Source: Flavobacterium chilense (GTDB taxonomy: Bacteria > Bacteroidota > Bacteroidia > Flavobacteriales > Flavobacteriaceae). From it: DNA of 64,000 bases. Of this stretch, positions 1-9,086 are shown one piece after another (position 1 is the first letter of the stretch; the number at the start of each line of letters is the position of its first letter). The notes under the pieces were generated by a model. The model did not search any database, was not told the DNA's origin, and saw only the letters and a list, made by a program, of their open reading frames with translations. The stretch is from positions 620,001 to 684,000 of the forward strand of contig NZ_LSYT01000001.1 in the NCBI RefSeq assembly GCF_001602525.1, given 5' to 3'. The translations under genes and the position numbers were made by a program.

Positions 1-2253
1 ACTTCCTGAATGATATATAACCTGAATCTGCTCGGTAAGAAACTGATAATCAACAGCATTCATTCCAAAATTCGGCAGGGATAAATCACCGGTAAGAGCT
101 ATGACTTTACTATCATAATCTGACAGCCATGATAATTTAAATTTCTCAAAAGTTTGCTTAATGCGCTCCAATCCCCTTTCGGGTGAAACCGCACGTACCA
201 GACAGTATATCCTCGCTCTTGTATGCTGCAACAGCTCTTCCAGTAGATGTGAACCCACAAAACCCGTAACTCCGGTTAAAAAAATACGCTCCGGATTTGT
301 TAAAGCCTCCGCATCTGGAAGTTCTTTTATATCAAAATCAATATGCAGTTCTGAATCCCGAACCAATTCATCGATCATCAATTGTGCTTTGTTTTTCTGA
401 GAAATTTCAGTGTCCTGCATCCTTTTTTCGACTTCTTTTACCAATGATGAAATGGTCGTGAAAATATAAAGTTCAGGAAGACTGATTAGGTTTCTCACAG
501 GTTCAGGAAGCAGGACGTGAAGCTGTGCCAGCAGTAACGAATGTCCGCCAAGATCAAAAAAATCATCTTGATCTTTAATTTCTTCTACAGATAGCAATTC
601 TTTCCATATATGTTTTACAATCTCTGAAAGATTGTCATCTTTCCATTTGGGAACTGCATTATTCTTATTTTTACTTTCTGGAATTTCCAGCAGTAATTTA
701 TCAATTTTTCCGGCATGCGTCAACGGCATTTTATCGACCACAACAATTTTATCCGGCAGCATATATGCCGGCATTACCTGCTGCAGTTTTGCCCTGATAT
801 TTTGCAGCGATTGCCCATCTTCTTCATTGGCAGATAGTAATTGAACAAAGGCCACCAAGACCGGAAGCCCGTTTTCTTTTTTCTGAACCTTAATTGCTGC
901 TTTAGAAATCTGAGGCAGCTTTGCCATATTGTGTTCAATTTCTGCAAGTTCAATTCTGTAACCTCTTATTTTTACCTGATCGTCTTTTCGGCCGTAAAAT
1001 TCCAGATTTCCATCGGGTCTTTTTAAAACCAAATCTCCTGTTTTATAGAGAATTTCATATCCATTTAAATCTTCCAGCAGCCACTGAGGAGCTTTTATAA
1101 AAGCCTTCTGAGTATCTTCGGGCCTGTTAAGATATCCCAAAGCCAGCTGAGAACCGCCGATATAAAGTTCTCCTATGATTCCGTTTTCAACAGGTTTTAA
1201 ATTTTCATCCAAAACAAATAAATGTGCAAGCGGCATTGCAGTGCCGATAATTCTTGGATTGGTTTCTGCTTTAAATTTGTAATTTGTTACAGCGACAGTG
1301 GCTTCTGTTGGCCCGTAACTATTGATCAGATTAATTCTTTTGTACCATTTTTTAACTGTGTTTTCACTACAGGCTTCACCTCCAATGGCTATGGTTTTTA
1401 AATCTCCAAATGGTTTATTTAAAGGAAGGGAAGACAAAACCATAGGAGGCAATAACGGAATTGTATCGATTTCATTTTTAACAATATAATCTAAAAGAGG
1501 CTCACCCACAATTTTATTGTTAGGGTATAAATAGACGCTCGCGCCTTTAATTAAAGGGGTCCAGATATCGATTATCGCAGCATCAAAACTCGGAGAAGAA
1601 AATTGTAATGTTTTATTTTCTGACGACAGACCCAAAACTTTTGATTGTGCTTTTATAAAATTATAAAATGACTGATGCCCAACAGCGACCCCTTTTGGCA
1701 ATCCTGTACTGCCCGAAGTATAAATAATGTAGGCTGGGTTTTCAGGTAAAATATCGACATCGGTACCTTGTATGCTTATCTTTTTATAATCTTCATTTTT
1801 AAATAAAAAATCTAATGCAATACTCTGGCTACTGTCGTTGTACACTTTGGCTAAATACAGCTCGACAGTTAACATTAAATCAATATTGGCATCTTGGATC
1901 ATCATCTGTATACGTGCCTGCGGTAGTTCGCCATCAATTGGCAAATATGCTGCGCCGGTTTTTAAAACAGCTAAAAAAGCAATAATTCTGATGGTAGACT
2001 GCCCAATGCAGACTCCAACAATTCCGCCTGGCTCAACCCCCTGGCTTTTTAAATAATGAGCCAGCTGATTAGACTGTTCATGGAGTTCTTTGTAAGTAAT
2101 ACTTTCTTGTTCATAAATCAAAGCCAGCTTTTCGGGGCATTTTTTAGCTGTCTGTTCAAGCTTCCTTACTACATTTTTTGAAAGTTTTTCAAAATTACTA
2201 CTAAAAAAAAAGCCTTGATTCTCATTCTTTTCTTCATGCATTCCCTTGTTCAT
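1..2253 (-). CDS. NRPS-like adenylation / carrier / thioester-reductase protein (3' end outside window)
   Basis: The reverse strand is open from the ATG at 2253 to the window edge (751 codons, C-terminus missing). It has the adenylation signatures in order: a TSGSTGLPKG phosphate loop, a NSYGPTEA motif, YKTGDL and KIRGYRIE. A carrier site follows (DDFFDLGGHSLLLAQ, phosphopantetheine Ser), then an NAD(P)-binding reductase start (FLTGVTGFVGSHLLEELL) of the thioester-reductase type, cut by the edge. The order A-T-R implies activation of an amino or carboxylic acid, loading on the carrier and reductive release as aldehyde or alcohol. The substrate cannot be told by eye. No condensation domain precedes the A domain, so this is a stand-alone A-T-R enzyme or the first part of a longer synthetase. 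The upstream 150 bases are very AT-rich with no clear promoter. Confidence 0.9.
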   Translation of the reverse strand, partial: MNKGMHEEKNENQGFFFSSNFEKLSKNVVRKLEQTAKKCPEKLALIYEQESITYKELHEQSNQLAHYLKSQGVEPGGIVGVCIGQSTIRIIAFLAVLKTGAAYLPIDGELPQARIQMMIQDANIDLMLTVELYLAKVYNDSSQSIALDFLFKNEDYKKISIQGTDVDILPENPAYIIYTSGSTGLPKGVAVGHQSFYNFIKAQSKVLGLSSENKTLQFSSPSFDAAIIDIWTPLIKGASVYLYPNNKIVGEPLLDYIVKNEIDTIPLLPPMVLSSLPLNKPFGDLKTIAIGGEACSENTVKKWYKRINLINSYGPTEATVAVTNYKFKAETNPRIIGTAMPLAHLFVLDENLKPVENGIIGELYIGGSQLALGYLNRPEDTQKAFIKAPQWLLEDLNGYEILYKTGDLVLKRPDGNLEFYGRKDDQVKIRGYRIELAEIEHNMAKLPQISKAAIKVQKKENGLPVLVAFVQLLSANEEDGQSLQNIRAKLQQVMPAYMLPDKIVVVDKMPLTHAGKIDKLLLEIPESKNKNNAVPKWKDDNLSEIVKHIWKELLSVEEIKDQDDFFDLGGHSLLLAQLHVLLPEPVRNLISLPELYIFTTISSLVKEVEKRMQDTEISQKNKAQLMIDELVRDSELHIDFDIKELPDAEALTNPERIFLTGVTGFVGSHLLEELLQHTRARIYCLVRAVSPERGLERIKQTFEKFKLSWLSDYDSKVIALTGDLSLPNFGMNAVDYQFLTEQIQVIYHSGS

Positions 2254-2576
2254 AGTGATTTGATTTTACGTTAAACACTTATTTTATTAAAAACTTAACA
2301 ATCAATTATTTATAAAATTTTAACATTAAAAAACATACGATAAAAATAGCTAAAAAATCTTACATTATATAAAATAAATACTAAATTAACAGTGGATACC
2401 TTTTTTTTCCACTAAAAGTTAAGACGGTATTTTAGAAATATTTAACAAGTCAAAGTTTTGTAGCAGAATCGTGTCACTAAGTATTTTGAACAACTAAAAA
2501 TTCAGAAAATAAGACCTGCAGGATTTAGGTTCGAATATTTATAACTCATAGCAAAAAAAATAGATAAATTTTACAG

Positions 2577-2744
2577 CAATCCCCAACAGGACATCCAAAC
2601 CAATTTATTTATGCCGTTGAAAGACAGCCATTACCAATAGAACGCCAATCTCTTCAGATCTTCGATGAAATTTATAGAAATCTGCCCGTTAAGGTCACAA
2701 AAAAGCCAGCAGGTGCCAATTGAAGACAATTGGAACCTTATTTT
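2577..2744 (+). ncRNA. Repeat/sRNA candidate, copy 1
   Basis: First of four copies of a roughly 160-170 nt unit starting CAATCCCCAACAGGACATCC. A -7-like element TAAATTTT (2565-2572) ends 4 nt before the unit. The 3' end is the hairpin GGTGCCAATT/AATTGGAACC with one mismatch and a weak T-run, so this copy looks slightly decayed compared with those at 47.9, 54.9 and 56.9 kb. It lies in the otherwise empty gap 2254-3045 between two leftward genes, in the opposite orientation to both. Confidence 0.55.
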
Positions 2745-3045
2745 ACTTAGAAAACTATTAATCAATACATTAATTATTTTTTTTGTTTTCGTTTCCGTTT
2801 TATTAGACCTAAAAAAAAAATTCCAGACATAAAAAACGGATTAAGCATTTAACATGATCAAATAAATATAAAACATAAAAAAAAGAGCCGGGTACTTAAA
2901 ATAATAAGTACAATCGGCTCTTCCATGAAACAGTCCCTAAGTTACAAATAAATTTGATTGATTCAGCTAGAAGCAGTAGATAATAAATGTAATATTTCTT
3001 CTTTTAAGTCAGCTTTACCTATAAAAAATCACGAGTCAACTAACG

Positions 3046-4656
3046 CTATTTTTTGCTTTTCGCTTTATTCTTATTTTCCTCAATTTTCCTCGCTACATCT
3101 CTTTCAACCTGATCAAGGCTAAAACTTGCAGGCGGCTGGCTTGGCGGGTACTCAACGAAAGTTTCCAGGAATTTTGCAGCATGAATTGTCATATCGGCCA
3201 TTATATAGGAATTTTTAACCCTAAAATCATCGTACTGGTCAGAGGAAATATCGGCCCTCTCGTAGGGATCCATTCTCAGATTAAAAATCTTGGGTACGCG
3301 ATAGGTCGTAAATGGCTCGTACCAGACCTGAAATCCTCCGGGCTGCTTCTGTTCGCGATAAACGGCCTTCCAGTTCCCTACCCTGTAGGCCACAATCTCG
3401 GCATCATCGTTAAAATACGCAAATTCAGTCCTGTTCCCCTTTGGCTGTTTTCCAGTCAGATAATCCAATTGGTTATATCCATCAAGATGAACCTTAAATT
3501 GTTTGCCTCCAACAGCAGTCCCTTTGAGTAAGCGGTCTTTTATAGTGGTGTCACCAGCTGCTGCCAGCAGGGTTGGAAACCAGTCCAGAGCTGAGAATAT
3601 TTCGTTTGATACGGATCTCTCCTGAATATTTCCCGGCCAGCGGATAAATGCCGGCACACGGAAGGCACCTTCCCAATTGGTATCTTTCTCACTCCTGAAA
3701 GGAGTTGTCGCGGCATCGGGCCAAGAAAATTGATTGGGCCCGTTATCTGTTGTAAAAATTACGATTGTATTCTCTGCTATGCCCAGATCATCCAGCGCCT
3801 GCATTAATTTGCCAACATTCATATCCATTTCAATCATACCATCGGCATATTCATTGCCTGCCATTCCGCTCTGTCCTTTCATCGATTCGCGAACATGGGT
3901 AAAAACATGCATTCTTGTAAAATTCATCCAGGTGAAAAAGGGTTTTCCATCCTGTTTTTGTTTTTTGATAAACTCTATACACGCAGAAGTTGTCTCATCA
4001 TCAATGGTTTCCATTCTTTTTCTGGTAAGCGGCCCCGTATCTTCTATTTTCCCATTAGCAAAAGTGTGCAATACCCCGCGCGGACTATTGGCTTTCACAA
4101 ACCCAGGGTCTTTCTCCGTTGGCCAGTACGGTCTTTCGGGCTCTTCCTCTGCATTTAAATGGTAGAGGTTTCCAAAGAATTCATCAAAACCATGGTTGGT
4201 CGGCAGGTATTCGTCGCGGTCACCCAAATGGTTCTTGCCAAATTGCCCCGTTGCATAACCCAGCGGCTTCAAGGCCTGTGCTATGGTTACATCGCGGTCC
4301 TGCAGACCTACGGCAACACCCGGGATACCTACTTTGGACAATCCTGTACGCTTCGGGGTCTGGCCTGTGATAAGGGAAGACCTACCGGCAGTACAGCTGT
4401 TCTCGGCATAATAGTCGGTAAACATCATTCCCTGGCTGGCGAGTTTATCCAAATTAGGCGTTTTATAGCCTACCAGACCAAAAGAATAAGCGCTGATGTT
4501 GGTCTGGCCTACGTCATCTCCGAAAATAATTAAAATATTTGGTTTTGATTTACTGCCTTGCGCAAGGCAATTTGACAAAACTGTTGAAGAAAGTAAAACT
4601 GTGAAGAAAAATTTTAAAAATATTTCATCCTTGATAAATTGTCTTCTAAATTCCAT
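3046..4656 (-). CDS. Secreted arylsulfatase (sulfatase family, formylglycine-type)
   Basis: 536 residues with an N-terminal signal peptide (hydrophobic about residues 14-31, ending near Ala-Gln 32-33). The sulfatase fold is shown by paired metal-binding aspartates at 47-48 (FGDDVG), the active-site motif C88-T-A-G-R92, in which Cys88 is the residue converted to formylglycine, a GKNHLG segment with catalytic Lys/His, and the late TTDNG metal-binding segment. Ala replaces the usual Pro in the CxPxR core; the CTAGR variant is common in this subfamily. Likely a periplasmic or outer-surface enzyme removing sulfate from polysaccharide or aryl esters. It needs a maturase encoded elsewhere. It stands alone; a perfect 34-nt palindrome lies 100 bases upstream. 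Confidence 0.93.
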   Translation of the reverse strand: MEFRRQFIKDEIFLKFFFTVLLSSTVLSNCLAQGSKSKPNILIIFGDDVGQTNISAYSFGLVGYKTPNLDKLASQGMMFTDYYAENSCTAGRSSLITGQTPKRTGLSKVGIPGVAVGLQDRDVTIAQALKPLGYATGQFGKNHLGDRDEYLPTNHGFDEFFGNLYHLNAEEEPERPYWPTEKDPGFVKANSPRGVLHTFANGKIEDTGPLTRKRMETIDDETTSACIEFIKKQKQDGKPFFTWMNFTRMHVFTHVRESMKGQSGMAGNEYADGMIEMDMNVGKLMQALDDLGIAENTIVIFTTDNGPNQFSWPDAATTPFRSEKDTNWEGAFRVPAFIRWPGNIQERSVSNEIFSALDWFPTLLAAAGDTTIKDRLLKGTAVGGKQFKVHLDGYNQLDYLTGKQPKGNRTEFAYFNDDAEIVAYRVGNWKAVYREQKQPGGFQVWYEPFTTYRVPKIFNLRMDPYERADISSDQYDDFRVKNSYIMADMTIHAAKFLETFVEYPPSQPPASFSLDQVERDVARKIEENKNKAKSKK

Positions 4657-4756
4657 AATAGATGATTTTGGGTTTGTATTGAGATGATATAAACTATAAG
4701 AAATTTTCTATATAAAATTATTGTATATAATAATTACTATAATGGCTACAGGCAAA

Positions 4757-4790
4757 AAATGCGTTTCATATTATAATATGAAACGCATTT
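4757..4790. repeat. Perfect 34-nt palindrome upstream of the sulfatase
   Basis: A 17-bp perfect inverted repeat (AAATGCGTTTCATATTA and its complement, no loop) begins 100 bp upstream of the sulfatase start. Read leftward it is followed by a run of six T, so it could end or attenuate transcription entering the sulfatase gene. A dimer-binding operator is the alternative. Confidence 0.6.
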
Positions 4791-4931
4791 CTCTATAATG
4801 AAACGATCAAACTCACTTAAATGATTCAAATTCTATGGAAAATGATCTGCTTGATATATTTATTTTCTTAGTACATTGAATTTTAGTGGCTAATCTTCTC
4901 TCATGTAAAAAGTTGAAAATTTAGCATTTGA

Positions 4932-4978
4932 TCAAAAAAAAATGGATAACTGGTTTCACAAATCAGTTATCCATACAA
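4932..4978 (-). terminator. Intrinsic terminator-like hairpin (leftward)
   Basis: ATGGATAACTG and CAGTTATCCAT form an 11-bp stem around a 10-nt loop. On the minus strand it is followed by eight T. It sits at the left edge of the first REP-like unit. No recognisable gene upstream needs it. Confidence 0.5.
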
Positions 4979-4993
4979 AACAGGCTGTATGGA

Positions 4994-5077
4994 CAGCCCT
5001 AGCCCCGATAGCAGTGGAAATCCTTTTGTGCCGGGGTTCGGCACAAAAGATTGGAACGGATAGCGGGAAAAAGCTCC
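4994..5077 (+). repeat. REP-like repeat, unit 1 (hairpin family)
   Basis: An 84-nt unit running from CAGCCCTAGCCCCGATAG to GATAGCGGGAAAAAGCTCC. The central hairpin is TTTTGTGCCG-gggtt-CGGCACAAAA. Related units lie at 8633, 8770, 10921, 48230 and 48350. The stem changes in a compensated way between units. Confidence 0.75.
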
Positions 5078-5235
5078 AAAAAAATAACATTAAAACTAAA
5101 AAAATATTAAATACAATCGTCGATGCTAATCATCCCAATTAGATTCACCAACAATTCACAATACCCTATCTAAATACCTGATTACCTGATAAAAAAATAA
5201 AATAAAAAATTTCCATACAACCAAAAATTACGATC

Positions 5236-5601
5236 ATGAAGACCGTAATTCCCAAAACCAAATCAAAGACCTAAAAGCCGCAGCCAAAAACACCCAGCCC
5301 CTATGACCCGCCGAACCCTTATAAGAAACCCCAAAACGGCCCCAAAGACATAACCTGCAAGGACATAGAAAAGGACCTTATGGATAATGACCCTTCAAAG
5401 GGGGATATGGATATTCAAAAGAGCGATGAGGCTGAAAATGATTCCTTTGAGACCATAGACCCCGAAAACGATAATCCGGTCAGGAGGGAATTTGAAATTG
5501 GGCAGCTTGGCCGCGAGGAGCTAAAAGAAGATGAACGCGCCAGGGATGAATCAACTCATGGTGCACCGCGCAATACTAAACCTTCTGGGCGAAAATTCTA
5601 A
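5236..5601 (+). pseudogene. Small acidic hypothetical gene with a nonsense codon at codon 13
   Basis: The frame from the ATG at 5236 is open to 5601 except for a TAA at 5272-5274. Downstream of the stop it stays coding-like for more than 100 codons: a Pro/Lys-rich start (YDPPNPYKKP) and then a strongly acidic tail with EAENDSFETIDPENDN. The only later ATG in frame is at 5380, which would give a 73-residue protein. Either translation starts at 5380 and the upstream part is leader, or a CAA-to-TAA change has broken a gene of about 121 codons. I do not recognise the family. Composition is GC-richer than the flanks. Confidence 0.4.
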
Positions 5602-5830
5602 TGTACTGAGATCAAGGTAATGTAATAGGATTAAATAAGCCAGCGAGAGTAGATAATGCCAATGAAATTACATAATAGCTAAAGGCATCAAAAAAAATCC
5701 CCGCCTGTAAATTATATAACACCATAAAGGCAATAATCCCCTACTTTTACCCGTTACAATCCAGCAGCAAAAACAGCGCATAAACGCAAGAGCATATCAG
5801 TACCTGCCGCTGTAAAGGAGATTACACGAA

Positions 5831-6049
5831 ATGAAGAAGTTTGAAATAAAAAATGCAGAAGCTAACCAATGGCTGGTATCCCACAACGAGGTGCCGAAAT
5901 TCACCTGCTGCTTTGAGGATAAAAGGTTTAACTATGAAAGGACCATCACGGGGCTTTGCAATCCCACAGGCGATCCTAAAGAAGTGCAGCTATTGCAGAG
6001 AATGGAAAAATGGCTAAAACAGTATCATAAGGAAAAAATAAACGGATGA
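5831..6049 (+). CDS. Small hypothetical protein (72 aa)
   Basis: Open from ATG 5831 to TGA 6049. The product is mixed-charge with two adjacent cysteines (FTCCFEDKRF) and a basic amphipathic C-terminus (RMEKWLKQYHKEK), with no signal or membrane segment. Codon use resembles neighbouring genes. Family unknown. It is isolated, with 229 bp of featureless DNA before it and a converging receiver gene after it. Confidence 0.5.
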   Translation: MKKFEIKNAEANQWLVSHNEVPKFTCCFEDKRFNYERTITGLCNPTGDPKEVQLLQRMEKWLKQYHKEKING

Positions 6050-6211
6050 TACCGGAAAATCAAACAGCGGTATTAAATTCTGTAAATACTTTTTTATAAT
6101 TACTCCATACTGGATTTATAGTATTGCATACCCATTCCAATTACACAATCAATTATAGCTATTGCAAGGATAAAGTCCGAATTAAAATATGCAGGGAGAA
6201 AAGCGGATTAT

Positions 6212-6721
6212 TTAATCCTTGTGAGATATATTCTTTTCCGAAACAAAAAATAAACTTATAACCGGTCTTAGTAAAGCTTTTGCCCAGTGCAGAAGGAACA
6301 CTTTTTTGAGCACCAGCACAAAGCCGGCAAAAGAACTGGGCTTCTGCACATAGAGGTCCGCCCCCTTATCAAAGGTATCTTCAATATCTGCGGGATGATC
6401 CCAGGTGGAGAGCATAACGGTGGGAATATCACGAAGGTCTTTATCGTTCTTTATTTCTTCCAGCGCCTTTTTGCCCCCTTTAACGGGCATATTGACATCG
6501 ATAAAAATAATATCCGGATCGCTCTGGGACTCATCCCTGAGGTTATCGAGGAGCTCCTGCCCGTTCTCTACGGTAGTTACCTCAGAGGCAATCTGCGCTT
6601 CATCCAGGGCATCGATAAATAATTCCTGGTCTTCTTTATCATCCTCGGCCAGCAGAATTTTTACCGGCTCTTTTTCTTCTGAGTCATTAGTGGTTAGGGC
6701 TGGATTTTCAGAACTTATCAT
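6212..6721 (-). CDS. Single-domain response regulator (Rcp1-like)
   Basis: A 169-residue receiver domain: acidic pair at 27-28 (LLAEDD), phospho-acceptor Asp75 (FIDVNMP), a hydroxyl residue at MLST (about 105), and conserved Lys127 (VQKP). There is no output domain. The C-terminal 35 residues are hydrophobic and basic and extend beyond the receiver fold. A match to the vegetative -7 element (TATTTTTG on the minus strand) lies shortly upstream. Such stand-alone receivers usually work with PAS histidine kinases; the kinase at 9087-10598 is the nearest candidate, but the two are not in an operon. Confidence 0.88.
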   Translation of the reverse strand: MISSENPALTTNDSEEKEPVKILLAEDDKEDQELFIDALDEAQIASEVTTVENGQELLDNLRDESQSDPDIIFIDVNMPVKGGKKALEEIKNDKDLRDIPTVMLSTWDHPADIEDTFDKGADLYVQKPSSFAGFVLVLKKVFLLHWAKALLRPVISLFFVSEKNISHKD

Positions 6722-7150
6722 CTTGAAGGGCGGTTAGAATTGTCAAAAATACTATATATTTTATAATAAAATCTGCTGCAAATCAATAATCTTAAAATCA
6801 GTAACAAATTTAGATATAAAGCGCAGTGGCAAATAATAAATGGGCGGCAATTTTGCCAACAAACAAAAGGACTGGGGATTTTTTTTATTCCTGTGGGAAA
6901 GATCATTGACTCGACAGGAGATACCACAACGGCTGGGAATAGTAATGACAGCCTTTTGATAATGACAAGCCCGTTATTGGGGTTCCATAAGAGGCTTGGC
7001 ACATTAATAGTTATTTATTGCCTTGAGTGATGATGGTCTTAATCTGTTATTCAAGCGCCTGCTCCCTTCTGCATTCCAATTCAAAAAAAAGAAAAAACAT
7101 TTTTGAAAAATAGTTCGATTTAATAAATTCGCAGACTAAATTTTGGAAAT
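6722..7150. other. Intergenic region with no supported gene
   Basis: About 430 bp between divergent genes. The rightward frame over roughly 6820-7030 reads smoothly (for example GLGIFFIPVGKIIDSTGD) but has no start codon, so it may be a fragment of a lost gene. I see no repeat and no operator. A -7-like AT-rich stretch precedes the KAS III gene near 7135. Confidence 0.3.
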
Positions 7151-8209
7151 ATGAATATGAGAATTATAGGTTCCGGCAGTTGTATTCCCGAAATCAAAGT
7201 CTCTAATAAATATTTTGAGAACCACCTTTTTTTAGATGAAAATGGCAGGTCTTTGAATTATTCCAGAGAACGCATTATCGAGAAATTTACTGCCATTACA
7301 GGAATTGAGGAGCGCCGTTATGCGCCCGGGCATTATGCTGCATCAGACCTGGCTTTTATAGCCGCCCAAAAGGCTATTGATAGCGCCGGAATTGACCCCG
7401 AGAGTATCAACTACATTATAGTGGCACATAATTTTGGGGATGTGCGTTATAATACCATACAGTCCGATATGCTGCCCAGCTTGGCCTCCCGGGTCAAAAA
7501 CAAGTTAAATATTCAAAATTCCTCATGTATTGCTCTGGATATCATTTTTGGATGCCCGGGCTGGATTCAGGGCATGATTCATGCCAACGCCTATATGCAG
7601 GCGGGGATAGCCAAAAGATGCCTGGTTATCGGCGCCGAATGCCTTTCGCGTGTTGTAGACAAACACGACAGGGATTCCATGATATACGCAGATGGCGCCG
7701 GGGCGGCAATTGTTGAATTATCAGACACCCATAAAGGTTTACTCTCTCATCACAGTGCGAGTTTTACCCTTGAACAGGCAGGTTATCTCTACTTTGGCAG
7801 CTCGTTTGATCCCGCCCAAGATCAGGATGTAAGATACATCAAGATGCATGGAAGAAAAATATATGAATTCGCACTAAACCAAGTGCCCCAGGCAATGAAA
7901 AGATGCATTGACAAGGCAGGAATTCAGATCGATCAGATCAAAAAGATATTAATACATCAGGCCAATGAAAAGATGGATGAGGCCATCGTCAGCAGGTTTT
8001 ATAAGCTGTATGGAAAAACACCTCCGAAAGATGTTATGCCCATGATTATTAAATTTCTGGGAAACAGCAGCGTGGCAACAATCCCTACGCTGTATGATTT
8101 AATTTCAAAAGGGGAACTGCCCGGACATGAAATAAAAACCGGAGATATCATTTTATTTGCGTCTGTTGGTGCAGGGATGAATATTAATGCCTTTGTTTAC
8201 AAAGTTTAA
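7151..8209 (+). CDS. 3-oxoacyl-ACP synthase III family protein (FabH-like)
   Basis: 352 residues, the usual length for KAS III. The catalytic triad is intact: Cys135 (FGCPGWIQG), His269 (IHQAN) and Asn305 (GNSSVAT). It should condense an acyl starter with malonyl-ACP, either to start fatty acid synthesis or for a specialised lipid or polyketide. The divergence from housekeeping FabH (extra residues near the N-terminus) and its isolated position suggest a specialised rather than essential role. The second start codon (MRI, codon 3) is possible. A shared terminator with the converging cold-shock gene follows. Confidence 0.88.
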   Translation: MNMRIIGSGSCIPEIKVSNKYFENHLFLDENGRSLNYSRERIIEKFTAITGIEERRYAPGHYAASDLAFIAAQKAIDSAGIDPESINYIIVAHNFGDVRYNTIQSDMLPSLASRVKNKLNIQNSSCIALDIIFGCPGWIQGMIHANAYMQAGIAKRCLVIGAECLSRVVDKHDRDSMIYADGAGAAIVELSDTHKGLLSHHSASFTLEQAGYLYFGSSFDPAQDQDVRYIKMHGRKIYEFALNQVPQAMKRCIDKAGIQIDQIKKILIHQANEKMDEAIVSRFYKLYGKTPPKDVMPMIIKFLGNSSVATIPTLYDLISKGELPGHEIKTGDIILFASVGAGMNINAFVYKV

Positions 8210-8246
8210 GCAGTTTTATAGCGGGAAACTGATCCCCGGTACAAAC

Positions 8247-8277
8247 AAAAAAGGCACCTCGTTAGAGGTGCCTTTAA
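8247..8277. terminator. Bidirectional terminator
   Basis: AAAGGCACCTC-gtta-GAGGTGCCTTT forms an 11-bp stem with A/T tracts on both sides, between the converging KAS III and cold-shock genes. It can serve both; the T-run is better for the leftward cold-shock gene. Confidence 0.8.
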
Positions 8278-8297
8278 AAGCTCACTGTGATAGTATA

Positions 8298-8489
8298 TTA
8301 TGCTACAACTACGTTTACTGCGTTTGGACCTTTACGGCCTTCTTCTACGTCGTATCTTACTGCATCGTTTTGAGCGATGTTTTCTGATAGACCTGAAGCA
8401 TGAACAAAAACTTCGGCCCCTCCGTTACTTGGAGTTATAAATCCGAACCCTTTTTCTTCATTGAAAAATTTTACTGTACCTTCTTGCAT
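8298..8489 (-). CDS. Cold-shock domain protein
   Basis: 63 residues, a single cold-shock domain with both RNA-binding motifs: RNP1 KGFGFI (residues 13-18) and RNP2 VFVHAS. Acts as a single-stranded nucleic acid chaperone in the cytoplasm. A near-consensus -7 element (TACCTTTA on the minus strand) lies upstream. Monocistronic, followed by the terminator at 8247-8277. Confidence 0.95.
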   Translation of the reverse strand: MQEGTVKFFNEEKGFGFITPSNGGAEVFVHASGLSENIAQNDAVRYDVEEGRKGPNAVNVVVA

Positions 8490-8632
8490 TTTAATGTATT
8501 TAAGGGCGTAAAGGTAGCTTTATTAAACCAGAACTGACTGGATTTGAGTTTTTTATTTTATTTAATATAAATTCAGGTATTCCAAAACAAAAAAGCTACA
8601 GATTTTCCCTGATACTTCTGCTGTCTGAGCAG

Positions 8633-8716
8633 CAGCCCTAGCCCCGATAGAAGTGAAAATCCTTTTGTGCCGGTGTTCGGCACAAAAGATTGCAACGGAT
8701 AGCGGGATAAAGCTCC
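8633..8716 (+). repeat. REP-like repeat, unit 2
   Basis: Same family as 4994-5077, with hairpin TTTTGTGCCG/CGGCACAAAA and the flanks CCCTAGCCCCGATAG and GATAGCGGGATAAAGCTCC. It lies in the 600-bp gap between the cold-shock gene and the kinase gene. Confidence 0.75.
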
Positions 8717-8769
8717 TGAAAAATAATATTAAACCTAAAAAATAACACGAAATACAATTGACCCAGACT

Positions 8770-8834
8770 GGCCACAAAAGATTGCTTCGCTAGTTCGCTA
8801 GGCTCGGGTGCAACATATAGCAGGAAAAAGCTCC
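8770..8834 (+). repeat. REP-like repeat, unit 3 (truncated)
   Basis: A partial unit keeping CACAAAAGATTGCTTCGC, a degenerate middle and the AGGAAAAAGCTCC end. The central hairpin is gone. A short stub GGCACAAAAGAGCTCC follows at about 8889. The sequence AAACGAAATACAATTGACCC joins the partial units, so the array probably grew and decayed by recombination between units. Confidence 0.6.
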
Positions 8835-9086
8835 TGAAAACAATATTAAACCTAAAAAATAAAACGAAATACAATTGACCCAGACTTGGCACAAAAGAGC
8901 TCCAAAAAAAACAGTATTATTTTCCAGGCAGTACTAATTATTTAAATAAATCATTGCTGCTAAACTGTGCTTATCCCCAAAGAGCATTTAAAAAATTCTA
9001 TTGGAATTATGAAACATTCTTTTATATTTACATAACACACTAAAATTAATTACATCTACTTTCGTTAGAATCTAAACCACCCAACG

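Noticed and set aside
2577..2744. Interpreting the four repeats as 6S RNA
   Set aside because: 6S RNA is normally present once or twice per genome and has a long bulged helix. Four copies in 64 kb with a single long-range stem and a separate terminator fit poorly.
3181..4687. Several rightward frames of 80-140 codons inside the sulfatase gene
   Set aside because: All are antisense to a gene with complete sulfatase motifs and signal peptide; they look like shadows.
6718..7002. A 94-codon leftward frame upstream of the receiver gene
   Set aside because: Its predicted product is hydrophobic and Cys-rich without family resemblance, it overlaps the receiver start, and the opposite strand reads more smoothly. 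Treated as chance.
8562..8892. Overlapping leftward frames of 71 and 84 codons
   Set aside because: They run through the REP-like units and repeat each other (LYFVLFFRFNI), so they reflect the repeats, not protein genes. The same applies to a 116-codon leftward frame at 48114-48464.
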